NCBI GenBank assembly: GCA_003116975.1
Contig: BGKB01000104.1
Span: 62,001 to 126,000, forward strand
Direction: 5' to 3'
Length of the DNA: 64,000 bases
From: Aurantiochytrium sp. KH105
Taxonomy: Eukaryota > Sar > Bigyra > Thraustochytrida > Thraustochytriidae
Part shown: positions 1 to 10,900 of the stretch, one piece after another
Numbering within the stretch: the first letter of the stretch is position 1
How the letters are laid out: each line of letters opens with the position of its first letter
Translations under genes and position numbers: made by a program
Notes under the pieces: model-generated
The model's database searches: none
What the model was told of the DNA's origin: nothing
What the model saw: only the letters and a program-made list of their open reading frames with translations

Positions 1-43
1 CGCTCGTGTCGTTGGGAGACCCGGATCCGAATCAATCAATCGA

Positions 44-60
44 GCGCGCGCGCGCGCGCG
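44..60. repeat. (CG)n alternating purine-pyrimidine run
   Basis: A 17-base uninterrupted alternation of G and C, a sequence type able to form Z-DNA. A similar but mixed CA/CG run lies at about 7350-7380. Confidence 0.9.
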
Positions 61-275
61 TGGAGCTTCTCCGTCACGCCGCCCCGCTGCCGCTAACGTA
101 ACGCGTAGATATAGATAGCCCCGGCGCGCGACAAACATGAGGCGTCGATCCTTGCCTCTCTATCTCTCTCTCTCTCTCGCAGCCACACAACTGCTCTTAT
201 TCCATCCCATCTTTCGTGTTGCCTCGCCTCCTTACCATTCCATCGCATGGTCGCCGATCATGCAAAAGATTCCGT

Positions 276-315
276 CTTTCCTTTCCTTTCCTTTCCTTTC
301 CTTTCCTTTCCTTTC
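276..315. repeat. (CTTTC)8 microsatellite
   Basis: Eight perfect pentamer units, continuing into imperfect CTCTC/GTTTCC sequence. It is a pyrimidine-only tract on the + strand. Confidence 0.95.
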
Positions 316-470
316 CTCTCGTTTCCTTCTTCCTCCCTGTGCTGCGCTTCCTGTTCTTCGAGCCACACCACTGCCACTAGGCCTACTAGCAGTGCAAAGG
401 CATCGTGATCGTCTCGCCATTGGAAAGGAAGCACCCCGCAGCAGGCCAGGGCTTCCTCGTGAGCAATGCA

Positions 471-490
471 GATCAGATCAGATCAGATCA
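471..490. repeat. (GATCA)4 microsatellite
   Basis: Four perfect pentamers, followed by a partly matching GTCAG unit. Confidence 0.9.
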
Positions 491-1065
491 GTCAGAGCGA
501 GGCATGATTCACCTGCAGCTGCAGCACCTGCAGCTGCAGCTAGCGCTCGCTACGCCGTCCAGCGTAGGCGCCGTCATGCCAGCCAACCACTCATCGCTCG
601 CTGCTGGCTGCGCTGCTGCAGCTGCAAGCAACAATGCAACAGATTAATGGATGGCTCATGATGAATGGCCATTGCCAACGCGCCAATAGCGTCCGTCCCG
701 GGGGTCACCATGACAACAAGGCGCGGCATGACATGACTTATAGCACGGCATGGCAAACCTCCGCATGCGTGAAGCGGAGATCTAGCATCACGTGGCTGCG
801 GCATCTGCGGCGATCCTGCCCCGCTTGGCACGGATCCGGCGACGGATCCGGCGGCTCCTCCGCCTCCGTCGCCCTGCCGCGTCGCACCGGCAGTCGCTCC
901 GCCGGTGGGGCTTGCTCAATGGTGTTGCGAGCGCCGCGCCGGGCCGCCCTCCTGATCCGCACTGCCTCCGCCGCCGCCCGCGCGCACCGCAGCTCCTGCG
1001 GCCACAGCCGCCGCGCGAACGCACGCGCCTCGCCGCGAGGCTCGGCCTCGAGGGCGGCAGTTCGA

Positions 1066-1115
1066 GGCGAGGCGAGGCGAGGCGAGGCGATGGGATCGGA
1101 TGGGATGGGATGGGA
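1066..1115. repeat. (GGCGA)5 followed by GGGAT repeats
   Basis: Five perfect GGCGA units (1066-1090) run directly into imperfect GGGAT-type repeats to about 1115. Purine-rich on the + strand. Confidence 0.9.
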
Positions 1116-4026
1116 CGCGCGTCCCACGTGCTCATCATCATCCTGCGCGCAGCGGCAGCGGCGACAGCAACAGCAAGAACATGCGACCCGCGAAGTGCTG
1201 CAGCGGCGGCGGCGTTGGCGGCGAGACCCCCGTTGAGGGTCTCCGCACGAGCCTTTCTTGCGTCGTGGACCGCAGCGGCTGCGGCGACCGCCGGTGATGG
1301 CAGTGCAGTGCAATGCTGCACAGCTCGGACTCGGACTCGGAGCCTGTAACGAATACCCTGACTAACAAATGCAGCAGCTGCAGCTGCAGCGACGCTGCTA
1401 TCGAGCTGCCGGCTGCAGCACGCACGAGGAAAACTCATGACGGCGCGCCTCCGGCGGACCGGCCGGTGGCCTGCGATGCCTCGCATTGCCTTGCCTTGCC
1501 TCGCCTCGCGTTCTCTCGCGTCGAGGTGCTGGTGACAGCAGACAACAGGTCTGCAGGCTTTTTGCAGATGCGTGCTGCTGCTGCACGGGCGTGCGAGGCA
1601 GCGCGTCGCGCTTGCTGCAGCGTGCGCCGGGGCTGCTGGTCTTATTCCGCGCGGTGTCGTGAGACTTGACCTCCGGGAGTGGTGGGGAGTGAAAGGAATG
1701 AAAGGGGGGGGAGACGAGGCGAGCCGCTGCGCTCCCGAGATCGAGATCGATCTGAGATCAATCTGAGATCGATCCCGCCTCCGGAAGAACTGGTGTGGTT
1801 GCGAAGGCCAAACGCAACGCCCACATCCTGCAGCCGCAGCACGCCGCGCCGCAGACCAGCACAGCCGCGCCGCGTTCGTCCGGGCCGCGATCGCAGGAAC
1901 GCAGTACAGCTAGCGCATGGCTTGATCCGAGTTTTTTCTCGAGTGGCGACCGCGACAGCGAGTAGCAACAGCGACAGGCGGGCGGGCGGGCGAGATCACG
2001 AACGGCGGTCCCGAAGCCGCACTGCACCTGCCTGGCTGTCGCAAAGATGCGCTCCTGGGCCGTCTAACTGGCTAGCTGGCTGGAGGCTGATTGGAAACGC
2101 GTGGAAGAAGGGAGGTGAGTCTCTTGCGAGGCGTGGCAGCACGCTTTGCTTGATTCTTCCGCGGCGAGTCGCGTCGCAGTCAGTCGCTCGGTCGCATCGT
2201 CATCAGCAGGGATGAGGCCACGCAAGGCAGGAGACAATCATAGCACAGCTGCAGCAGTAGAGAATAGCAGCGGCAGCAGCAGAGTTTCTTAGGTGGTGGG
2301 CTTCTCCTTCCTGCCACTGCCAGCAGTGCAGCAGTCAGCAGCAGTGGTAAAGACGGCGCGGCAGTCAGCAGTGCAGCTGCAGAATGCAGCAAGAACCTAC
2401 CCACGTTCGTTGTATTGACTCGTCGGCCGACTTTGATACTATAGCCTTCTTCCGCCGCAATCGAGTATTGTATTTGCATCAAACCACGGCGAGAAATCTC
2501 GGGCACCGCTATTCGGCGCGCCGCTTCAGTGTGGGGTGTGGGGGCGCAACTGCTCGCACCGCACCCCCGTGTCCCCCGCACCTAGCCATGCTCCAAGCAG
2601 AACGCTTATCTCCATGAGGGGGCAGCACGCAAGAAATGAAGGTGTGTACCGCTGGACCGTGCGCGCGCGTACCTTGCTCAGGCGCTGTGACCACCACGAA
2701 CGCGCCGTCACTGAGCGCGGCAACGCAGCGTTGTGCCGCTCGTCGGAGGCTGTCGCGCCGCAACGCATGCACGCGCACGCAACGCACAGACTGTCAGTAC
2801 AGCATAGCTGAGGCGGTGCAGCGGCAACGCCCCGTCTCCTTCTCTCCCTCCCTCGACCCCTCGTTCCCAGGCCTGGAGCTGCGCTGCAGCACACGGCCTC
2901 GTCGTGGACCCCCGCCACGTCGTCCTGCGCCCGCTCGCTCGCGCGCCACTGCGCGCTCGTCGCGTCCTTTCCAAACTAACTCAGAAATCCTGATTCTATC
3001 TTTAGATGCTACGTCTAATTCTTTCCTTGTGCCAGTGGTGCTGCAGCAACTGCTGACCGCTGCCAGGCGCTGCTGCTGCTGCTGGCTGCTGCAGGCTTTC
3101 TCTGTTTCTTTCTTACTTTCTTCGCGCTTTCGCGTCCCCGCGCGGGGCCGGCTGGCAGCTGCGCGTTGAGCCGACCGGCGTGTGTCGCAAAGCGTCGCTG
3201 CGGCAGCTTGAGCCGCGCTTTGGCACGGGCGCGCCGCGGCGACCCGCTCCCGCCGCGCCGGTTCGCCGCCTGTTCTCCGGGTCTTCCTGCGGGGTCCCCG
3301 CGCACACCCTCTGCGGGGACTTTTCAACGTAGAGTTGCGGCACGCCCCCTTTCCGCGCGCGTTCCGCGGCTGAGGTCTCAGGGCCGATAGGGCGCCCGGG
3401 GCGGAGCGGCGGGCAGGAGGGGGGTGCACGGGGAGAGGCCGCGGGCGGGAGGGGGACTCGCGCCGCGGCGACGGGCATGCATGGCCGAAAGCGGCCGCCC
3501 GCACGTTACCGATGCGCGAGGAGCGGATAGAAGCGGGCTCGCGCGCGCGGCCACTGCCGCACGGGGAAATGTTGCTGCGGCCGGCAGTGGCCACCCGACC
3601 GGGCGAGCAAGCGGCGGCCTGCGTAGCTGGCCGGCGGGCCAGGATAGGCAGCGGCGGCCGCGCGCTCTTGCAAGGGGCCGCAGCCGCGGCCAGGCATCGT
3701 CCTGGACGGCGGCCTGGAGTGCTGGTCCCCGTTCCTGGCCACTTCGGCGCACCCACTGTGGGCGCCACGGCCCTCCACACCTCTACTGGCTTCTATCGCC
3801 GCGAGCGCAGTGCTCAGCAGGCATGCCAGGCCCCGCAGCTCGCCCAGACTCGCGCGCAGCACCTTTCGCGCAAGTCGGCGGCCGCCCCCCATTTCCTGGA
3901 GAATTTCCCGAGGTGCGCGAGAGTACGGTCAGCTTGCGCACCCGCGCGCGCGCCCTTCAAGTTTTCCCGTTCTGCCGGCACCGGGGAGCAGCGTGCGAGT
4001 CTATGCGGGCACGCGCCTTGCGCAAG

Positions 4027-4040
4027 CGAGGATATCCTCG
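4027..4040. promoter_or_regulatory. Perfect 14-bp palindrome with a GGATATCC core
   Basis: CGAGGATATCCTCG is a perfect inverted repeat about 715 bases upstream of the armadillo-like gene. The same GGATATCCT core occurs three times, evenly spaced, upstream of ATAD3 (62244-62313). The regulatory role is an inference from that recurrence. Confidence 0.3.
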
Positions 4041-4753
4041 ACCCTCAAGAATGAGACGGCGTTCGCCGCGGCTTCCGCGGAACGGCACCGGCGCAGAACG
4101 GTCCCCGCCGCTTCGCCCCGCAGGAGGGGCCCCTTCCGCGGCGCTTCCAGCGCGGCGCGGCAGTGCGGCGCCGGCGGATAGGCGACTTGCGGCCCGCGCT
4201 TAGCGCACTTGCCGCCGCGGTTTGCCGCACTTGCGCTGGCTGGCTCCCGGTCAGCCACATCACCGGGAGGGAACGGGGCAGGAAAGCGCAGGGCGGAGGG
4301 CGAGGAGGACGTCAACAACCAGGCAAATTCAAATCACTCAAGTCAAATCCACAAGCCGCACCAGCCAGGAGCAGCAAGCCCACGTCCAGCAGACGCAGAG
4401 CGCGAGGGAGAGCAAGAACGCAGCGGCCAGCCGCCTGCAGCGTGCGGGAGCGAGGTCCAGCAGTGCTGTGCTCGCGCCGTGCTGTGCCGAGGCCAGGACT
4501 TCAGGAACGCCTGCGTGCGCGCGGCCTCCGACTCCGACACGCGCGACGGCGGGTGGAAGCCCGGCGCGAAGGAAGGAAAGGAGGAAGCAAGGCCAGCGCA
4601 AGGCACGGCAGAGCCGGCCGTGGTTGGCCGGGAGCGAGCGCGAGAAGCAAAACCGCAACTCGAACCGCGCCCTACGTGACGACGCACAGCAGCGAACTGA
4701 GCTAGCTAAGCAAGACAAAGACACACTCTCTCTCACACACACAAACTTATACA

Positions 4754-6112
4754 ATGGCTGAAGAGGAGTTCAACAAGGACTTTGCCGCACTCGGCCTCGA
4801 CCGCGAAGATGCATCGAGTGACGATGGCGCCAAGGCAGCCTCCGAGGTGGACCGCGCGCCCGTGTACAGGAGCGTCTCGTCCATGCTCACAGATGATCAA
4901 TATGTGGACCCTGTCGTGTACAGGTCCCTCAAGGTGACGGAGTCGTGCCCGTCCGTGTTCGACCTCGCCGACTTTAAGAAGACCGCCGCTGTCTCCAAGG
5001 AGCAGGGCGCCTATTACACCTTCGACCTCGCGCAGAAGACTCAGCACCAGCAGACCGCCGGTGTCAAGCGCCAGCGCCAGGTTCACCACGTGCAGTCGCT
5101 CCGCAGACCCTTTGCCAAGTACGTGCCCGCACCCGTCCACGCCCTCGCCGAGGTCGCCTCTGGCGATGCTCTCATTGAGGCAACTTTTGCCGCTCTTCAC
5201 AAGGCTCAAGTTGATGCCAGCGCATGGGACGAGTCCCTCTCGAGCATTTCCTGCAAGGTGGTCGTTGACTCGACCGCCTACCGCTTCGATGTATACATTC
5301 TCGAGCTCGATGAGGCAGGCAAGGTCGAGACCAGCGCCGCATACATGATTGAAATCCAGCGTATCTCTTCGTGCGCATGCCCCGCCGCTTGGAGCGCCGT
5401 GGTGGACTCGATCATGTCCCCTCTTGCGGACATCTGCTTTGGAGGCTACTTTACCGCACCTGTGCGGCGCCCGGCCTTTGGCCTCACCCGCCAGAGTTCT
5501 TCGGGTCACATCACCTCCCGCGAGGACATCTTCGCCGACCTTGGCTCTGCTGAGGACGACGAGATCGACCTCGAGTCCGTGGACGAGGAGTCGCTTGTCC
5601 GCGAGTACACCAGTCTCGTCGGCATTGCCTGCAACGCCGAGACGCCTTCGTGGTGCGCGCGCGTTGAGGTGGCCCAACTTCTCGCCCGTGTTTCGGCCGA
5701 GGAGCGTGCCGCCAAGGCCCTCATTAAGGCGGACGCGGTGCCCAAGGTCATTCAGAGCCTTCAGGCTCAGGTCCTCTCGCGCACGCTTGGGGAGCTCGCG
5801 TGCGCTTTCTGCACGCTGCTCAGCAACCTCGCCGTGCACTTTGATGCCCTCGAGACGCCCGTGAGCGTCGACCTCGCTGCACACACGACCATGCATGTGC
5901 TCCTCGCGGGCGACCTTACGAGTCATCTCGATATTGAGCTCCTTCGTGAGGCTGCTCGGGCCCTTTCCTTGTTCTCGCGCAACATCAAGAACAAGCACCC
6001 TCTTCTCGACCAGGTTCGGGAGGTCGCCAACACCTGTGCAATGCAGACGAACGATACTCGTCTTTCGTCGCATGTTACATCTATCCTCCGCAATACCACA
6101 ATCGCGAACTAG
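4754..6112 (+). CDS. Armadillo-like alpha-helical protein, function unknown
   Basis: This single-exon gene encodes 452 residues. I do not recognise the family. Residues 1-90 are acidic and probably disordered (a run of E, D, S and A after MAEEEF). About 110-230 form a mixed alpha/beta domain. About 270-450 are leucine- and alanine-rich amphipathic helices resembling armadillo/HEAT repeats (EVAQLLARVSAEERA, ELACAFCTLLSNLAV, LREAARALSLFSRN), which usually serve protein-protein binding. There is no signal peptide or membrane segment, so it is probably cytosolic. Codons end strongly in C or G, much as in ATAD3, which in this kind of genome usually goes with high expression. The start is the first ATG after stops, right after a CT/CA-rich tract. 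The gene call is firm; the fold is an inference from the helix pattern. Confidence 0.85.
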   Translation: MAEEEFNKDFAALGLDREDASSDDGAKAASEVDRAPVYRSVSSMLTDDQYVDPVVYRSLKVTESCPSVFDLADFKKTAAVSKEQGAYYTFDLAQKTQHQQTAGVKRQRQVHHVQSLRRPFAKYVPAPVHALAEVASGDALIEATFAALHKAQVDASAWDESLSSISCKVVVDSTAYRFDVYILELDEAGKVETSAAYMIEIQRISSCACPAAWSAVVDSIMSPLADICFGGYFTAPVRRPAFGLTRQSSSGHITSREDIFADLGSAEDDEIDLESVDEESLVREYTSLVGIACNAETPSWCARVEVAQLLARVSAEERAAKALIKADAVPKVIQSLQAQVLSRTLGELACAFCTLLSNLAVHFDALETPVSVDLAAHTTMHVLLAGDLTSHLDIELLREAARALSLFSRNIKNKHPLLDQVREVANTCAMQTNDTRLSSHVTSILRNTTIAN

Positions 6113-6830
6113 TTGCGAATGTTCATTATTGTCTGTCTACAATCAACTCCTTTGTAATTATTTGTCACACACTCACAACTCATTTATCCCTCAATTATTT
6201 GCATGACCTTCTTTAGTTGAACGCTGGTACCGTCTTGAGAGGAACAGAGAGAAGGAATCGTGTGTTTTCATTTCATGTGGTGCGAAGGATAGATAGCCGA
6301 GGTCTCCCTCCTTTTCTTTTCGTGGCTAGATGTGCCCGTTTTACTGATAGGCACAGCTACTGCTAGCTGGCTTTTTTGAGAACAAAGGATGGGCTTCGTT
6401 TCGCAGCCAAGTTCTTTTTTTTTTCAAAGCTGAATGAATGGTATATGGGGTTGGCAACTGGGCAAACACTTGTCGTGTCGCTTCCACTCTTGCTTAAAAT
6501 GAATCTCTTCCAGCTCGATTCAATGAGATTAGAGGCAACCGCTTTCACAGACGATTCATCTTTTCCAGCTCGATCTACTGGCGGTGCAAACAGAAAAAAA
6601 GCTGCAAATGAGAGTCAAGTACGTTTCTTTCTCTTTGCACGAAGGAATCAAACAAACCCACTTCAAGGGTGCTTCTTTGATCATTTTGGTGGTGTACGGG
6701 ATCTACAGATTTGGACGGACAGTGTGTGTTATTTTAGCCATTTTTGTATTTTCTTCTACTATAGTTCTGGACCTTTGTCACGGCCGGTCCGAGCGCCAGC
6801 GCGTGGAGAGGCCAATCTGCAAGCCGGTGC
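6113..6830. other. Intergenic, 3' ends of two convergent genes
   Basis: About 720 bases of clearly lower G+C than the flanks, with T- and A-runs (for example around 6414-6424) typical of 3' untranslated sequence of the + gene ending at 6112 and the - gene ending at 6831. No coding signal is seen. Confidence 0.6.
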
Positions 6831-7172
6831 TCATGCCCGGGCGTCAATGGCATCCTGTGCGGCGTCCTGCTTGGCGCGCTCCTGCCGGTCGTACAAGTCG
6901 AGCATGGACTGAAGCGAGTTGGCGCGCGAAGTGGGCGTCGCCATGTACTTGGTTCCCTTGCCGTCCTGGCCCTCGCATGCGAGCTTCTCGGACGTGAGGA
7001 CGAACGTGCGGTCCGGCTGCTGCCACCAGTTGGCCATGCGCAGTGGCCTCGAGGTGTGCTCGCGGAACGCATGGGCGCCAGCGTCAAGGTCCTTGAGCTC
7101 CTTGCGGGCGTGCGAGCGGACGGACACTGGGTCCTCCATCATGTTGTGGATCATGTCCGTAATGAAGCTCAT
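6831..7172 (-). CDS. Small conserved-looking 113-residue protein, function unknown
   Basis: The frame encodes 113 residues with ordinary composition, unlike the low-complexity frames nearby, which supports a real gene. It begins MSFITDMIHNMMEDPVSVRS, is charged throughout, has an aromatic patch (MANWWQQPDRTF near residue 48) and a predicted helix at the end (QSMLDLYDRQERAKQDAA). I do not recognise it; size and composition would suit an accessory subunit of a mitochondrial complex, but nothing proves that. Upstream on the same strand, a pyrimidine-rich stretch ending CCACAG (at 7192) looks like a splice acceptor 19 bases before the ATG, so a 5'-UTR intron is possible (candidate donor GTACGT at 7559). 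The gene is divergent from the EF-hand gene at 7955. Confidence 0.65.
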   Translation of the reverse strand: MSFITDMIHNMMEDPVSVRSHARKELKDLDAGAHAFREHTSRPLRMANWWQQPDRTFVLTSEKLACEGQDGKGTKYMATPTSRANSLQSMLDLYDRQERAKQDAAQDAIDARA

Positions 7173-7220
7173 TTTGTAGCTCTTCCTGGGTCTGTGGAGG
7201 CAGCAAGCATGATAATAGAT

Positions 7221-7244
7221 CAGTCAGTCAGTCAGTCAGTCAGT
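7221..7244. repeat. (CAGT)6 microsatellite
   Basis: Six perfect tetramers. Related CAGT/CTGA-rich clusters appear at about 22230-22260, 38860-38890 and 51440, all intergenic. Confidence 0.95.
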
Positions 7245-7791
7245 TCATCGAGCAGTTCAACCAAATCAGGTCTTCGCCACCGCCAACATCGCCGTCGCCT
7301 CGACCACCTCCCCTTCCCCGCACGACCCCACGCAGCCGCAGCACTGCGCGCACGCACGCACGCGCGCGCGCGCGCGCACAAAGAGTGCAGCTCTAGCTCG
7401 CTCCCCTCGGGCGCCGCTGCCATTCCCTGCGCATCATCATCGCCTCTTCCCGGACCGCGCCGCCGCGGCAACCGCCGCGAGGCCTGCGCGCCGGGCCGAG
7501 CCCGCGCCGCCGCCGCCGCCACCGCCCGCGCGCCCGCGCGCCCGCGCCGCCGCACGTACTCGTCTCCGCGCGCGCCACTCGATCGAAGAATACAAGCGCC
7601 GCAAGAAGAAGACGAAGACGAAGAAGAAGAAAAAAAACATAAAACAAGGCAGCCGCAGGAAAGAGCTGCTGGGTGCGGACAGCACGGGCGCGCGGTATTG
7701 TAGAGTATTTTCCCTCCCTCCTGGGCGGGGGAGTGGGTTGGGACGAAGAGGGACTTGACCGTTCACGGCGTAGCAGACTCGGAGCTTGCTT

Positions 7792-7811
7792 GCTCGCTCG
7801 CTCGCTCGCTC
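7792..7811. repeat. (GCTC)5 microsatellite upstream of the EF-hand gene
   Basis: Five perfect tetramers about 145 bases before the ATG at 7955. The complementary GAGC repeat is found at about 62544-62561, close to the ATAD3 start. Confidence 0.9.
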
Positions 7812-7954
7812 GCAGGGCTTGCTTTCCGAGAGACGTGCGCAGCGATGAGCAGGTGAGCTGTGCCTCGATCAGGGAAAGCTTCGCTAGACTACGCTAGGCT
7901 CGGCTAACGCACGCTGCCGCACGCTAGCGCACGAGCGGTTGCGAGAAAAAGGCC

Positions 7955-10900
7955 ATGGGCAAGGTCTACTCGCAGGAACTACGAGACCAACATGCAGAAC
8001 TCAAGACGCACGGGGCCGTGAGCGCCGCGACGAGATTGAGGGCGACCAGCGCCTGGGTTCCAGACTTTTCAAGCTACGATTTTGGAGAGGAGTTTGTGCG
8101 ATGGGAAGGCATCGAGTTCAAGGACGTGCAGCGCGCGCACAGCCTTTGGCGCAAACTTGGTGCTAACCTCACCTTCTCGCGCAACGGGTACCTCTTTTTC
8201 GTCAACCAAACAGGGCTCAGCAAAAGACAAAGCAAGGACATCGTCGCCCTTGCCGCAACCCATGGCGGAGACGGCGATAGTACCACCGGTCCTCCGGTAC
8301 TCTCATCCTCTGACGTCAACAAGCTCGAGGTTCTCCGCCAATTCGACAGCTTTCTCGCCAAGGCCAAAGACTACGGCTTGGCCCAGCAGCGAAGAAACAT
8401 TGAACGACCGACCAACACGCCCGTCACCCCACCTCGCATCTCTGCCCTTGACCTGCTTAGCGGACTCGCCCTTGTCAGCAAAGCGACGCCAACGCAAAAG
8501 GCGGGCTTCATCTTTGGTCTTTTCGATTTTCATCGACGCAAAAAGCTCGATCGCGACGAGATTCTCGCGCTCCTTGCAGCTTCCATGCGAGGCTACTGCT
8601 CCATCAAAAACGCGCCTCTTCCACCGCCCGAGGGCCTAACCTGGCTCGTCGATGAAACATTGTTTCAAGCCCAGCGACTCGACAAGACGCACGACACCAT
8701 TGCCCTCAACTCCTTTGTCACCTTTTGTAAGCGTAGCCCCAGCGTAGATATCATTCTCAATACAGCAGATGCAGTCGCAACCGGTTCTGGCTCCGCTTTT
8801 GCGGAGCGTCGTCTCGCGCTTCAGAAAAAGCTTCTCACACGCCTCGCACGCATCGAAGCGTCTCTCGAGGCTCTCGGCGAGGCCCCCTTCCCACCCGATG
8901 AAATACGTGATCTCATCACCAACACTGCGCAAACCCGCAGTCTCAAAGAACATCAGGCTTTTCTTCAGCAGGGCGTCAGTGAAAGCAAGCCCGAGACAGA
9001 TGACCTGGTCGCCGCCAGTGACAACCAAGCTGGCACGCTTCTCTCGCGCCGCGGTGCACAAGTCCATGCTTGCCTCGTCCACTCTTGGTTTCCCGAGCTC
9101 AAGCCTCAAACGCAGATTCGCGCGGCGCTTGACCCTGCCTTTGCCGGACTCTCCATCGAGCAATACTCAAACATGTCCGAGGCAGACCGCCTCGAATGGA
9201 GCGATTCCACGTCAACGCTCGCCTTTCTTATCGACAAGCTTGAAGCTTCATGGCCGCTCGATCGCTTATACTTGCCAAAGTGCACCTCGCAATGGCTTTT
9301 CTCGCTCGCTGCCTTCTCAGGGGCTTTGCTCGACGTCGCCAATGAACCCCAAGCGCCGAACTCTGAAGAACCTCAGCGACCTCCTAATGATCAAGTCGAA
9401 AGTGCGATCAGCCAGATTGAAGAATCTTTTGACGGGCCAGCTGAGGCAAATCTCGACATTCAACTTGCAGCAAGGCCTGATGAAAGTTCTGCGGCAAAAG
9501 TCGACTTTGCCGCAGATACAACCAACGAGACTGGAGCAGAATCCGCGAACGCTTCGTCCGACAACCCAAACGCAAAGCCTGCAACGGGCGACCAAAACTT
9601 TGACCCCGACGAGGCCTCGAGCGCCCCGGACAAAAAGCACGCGCATAGCAAGGAAGGCGCAAGCTCCGTTGAGAACGCTGACGAGCAGGCCGAAACATCT
9701 CAACCTATTCGAGACGTCCCTCTCTCGGCTCTTGCGCAGTGGATTCGCACGTGGCCACTCGCAGAAGAAGTACTTGCTCGTACCTCTTCCGGCAAGTATT
9801 GGGCGTGGTCTCGGGTTTTGTCTCCACTTGCCCGAGCTCTCGGTCGTGCCGTCATGTTCGGTCTCTCAAGTCCATTCGACAGAGTTATGACGCAACTTGC
9901 ATCACATCTTTGGATCGGAGATCGATACGATCAAAAGGCAGACACCACGCTCGCCATGGCTGTCAATCTAGATCCGGACGACACCTTTGCAGTGGAAGCT
10001 ACCCTAGAGTATCGCGAACGTGGAGAATCTGCCCGCCGCATGGAAGAGAGCGCAGAAGCACCTGAACTGGACGACGAGGACGCCACGGAAACTGCACTCG
10101 ATCAACTCGACTATGAGCTTTCCCTCGTGGAAAATAGCCCGGTCCTCGAGCGAGGCAAAACTTTCTACGAGCGAGCTTTCCATGACACCCCAATGGACTC
10201 ACGAGGAAGCCTTGTCAAAACCAATCTTCCAGCGACGGATGGGGTGACTGGCTACCTCATGATTGATTTGGCCGTACATGTGTCTGCCACTCCAGAAGAG
10301 CTTACCATGGCAGCCTTCAAGCTTCGCGTGTTCTTGACACATGAGTATTTTGTGCACTCGACGGCGGTGATCGGCGCCCATGTGATCGAGGTTGCAGAGT
10401 TCAAGGGCAGTGCGAAGAAGCTCCGTCTTGTCCTATTCTTCAAAACGCCGCTCATGACACGGATTGTCAGCAAGCTTACTGGATGGTTTGGAAAAGCGGA
10501 GTCACTCGCTCTGCATCTCTCCATGGGAGCCGATGTCGAGCAAGCTCTTGGAAGTTCCTGGAATGGTGAGCTCGAGGCTCTTTGGGAGATGCCCCAAGAA
10601 GACGGCACATTTACAAGTGCCAATCAAGCAGATGACGCACGTGCAGACAGCATGCGTTCGCAGCGCAAACGAGCTTTTGATCCGGCCTGGGCGCTTCACC
10701 TTGGTCTCCAGATGCCTTCACTGGCCCAGTCTGCCCCTGCAAAGCTGCCAGCTGATTCCCGAGCAGCACAGAGCTCGACTTCAAACCAAGAGGATCGAGA
10801 CCTCGAGCTCAAACTTGCCCAGGCGATGAGCGAACGCGAAGTGCATCGACGTGCTCGGCTTCGAGTCGCAGAAAAAAAGTTAACCACCTTTGGTCACGAA

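Larger units (their letters stand above)
1..4753. other. Gene-poor, repeat-rich spacer with no supportable gene
   Basis: I see no credible gene here. Several 60-330 codon frames are open on both strands, but their translations are arginine-, alanine-, serine- and proline-rich low complexity, overlap one another in many frames, and show no domain; this is what CpG-rich DNA gives by chance. The stretch holds simple repeats (CG at 44-60, CTTTC at 276-315, GATCA at 471-490, GGCGA at 1066-1090, GGGAT at about 1092-1115), many PstI/PvuII-like CTGCAG and CAGCTG palindromes (for example 510-545 and 1370-1390), and a very G+C-rich block at about 3160-4700. The last few hundred bases are presumably the promoter and 5' leader of the gene at 4754; a CT/CA-rich tract directly precedes its start codon. 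Confidence 0.6.
7173..7954. other. Divergent promoter region with simple repeats
   Basis: This 780-base space lies between the starts of a - gene and a + gene and should hold both promoters. It contains (CAGT)6, a CA/CG alternating run at about 7350-7380, and GCTC repeats. A four-codon upstream frame (ATG at 7845, stop TGA at 7854-7856) precedes the EF-hand gene; its AGG|TGAGC context also resembles a splice donor (CAG|GTGAGC at 7853), but I see no convincing acceptor before 7955. Confidence 0.5.

Noticed and set aside
2794-3780. A 328-codon frame on the - strand and many overlapping frames in 1-4750
   Set aside because: The translations are Arg/Ala/Pro/Ser low complexity, overlap in several frames and show no domain. 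CpG-rich DNA with few stop codons explains them.
4733-6073. A 446-codon frame antisense to the armadillo-like gene
   Set aside because: It exactly shadows the sense gene, whose codon bias removes stops on the other strand; the sense product has a sensible fold and the antisense one does not.
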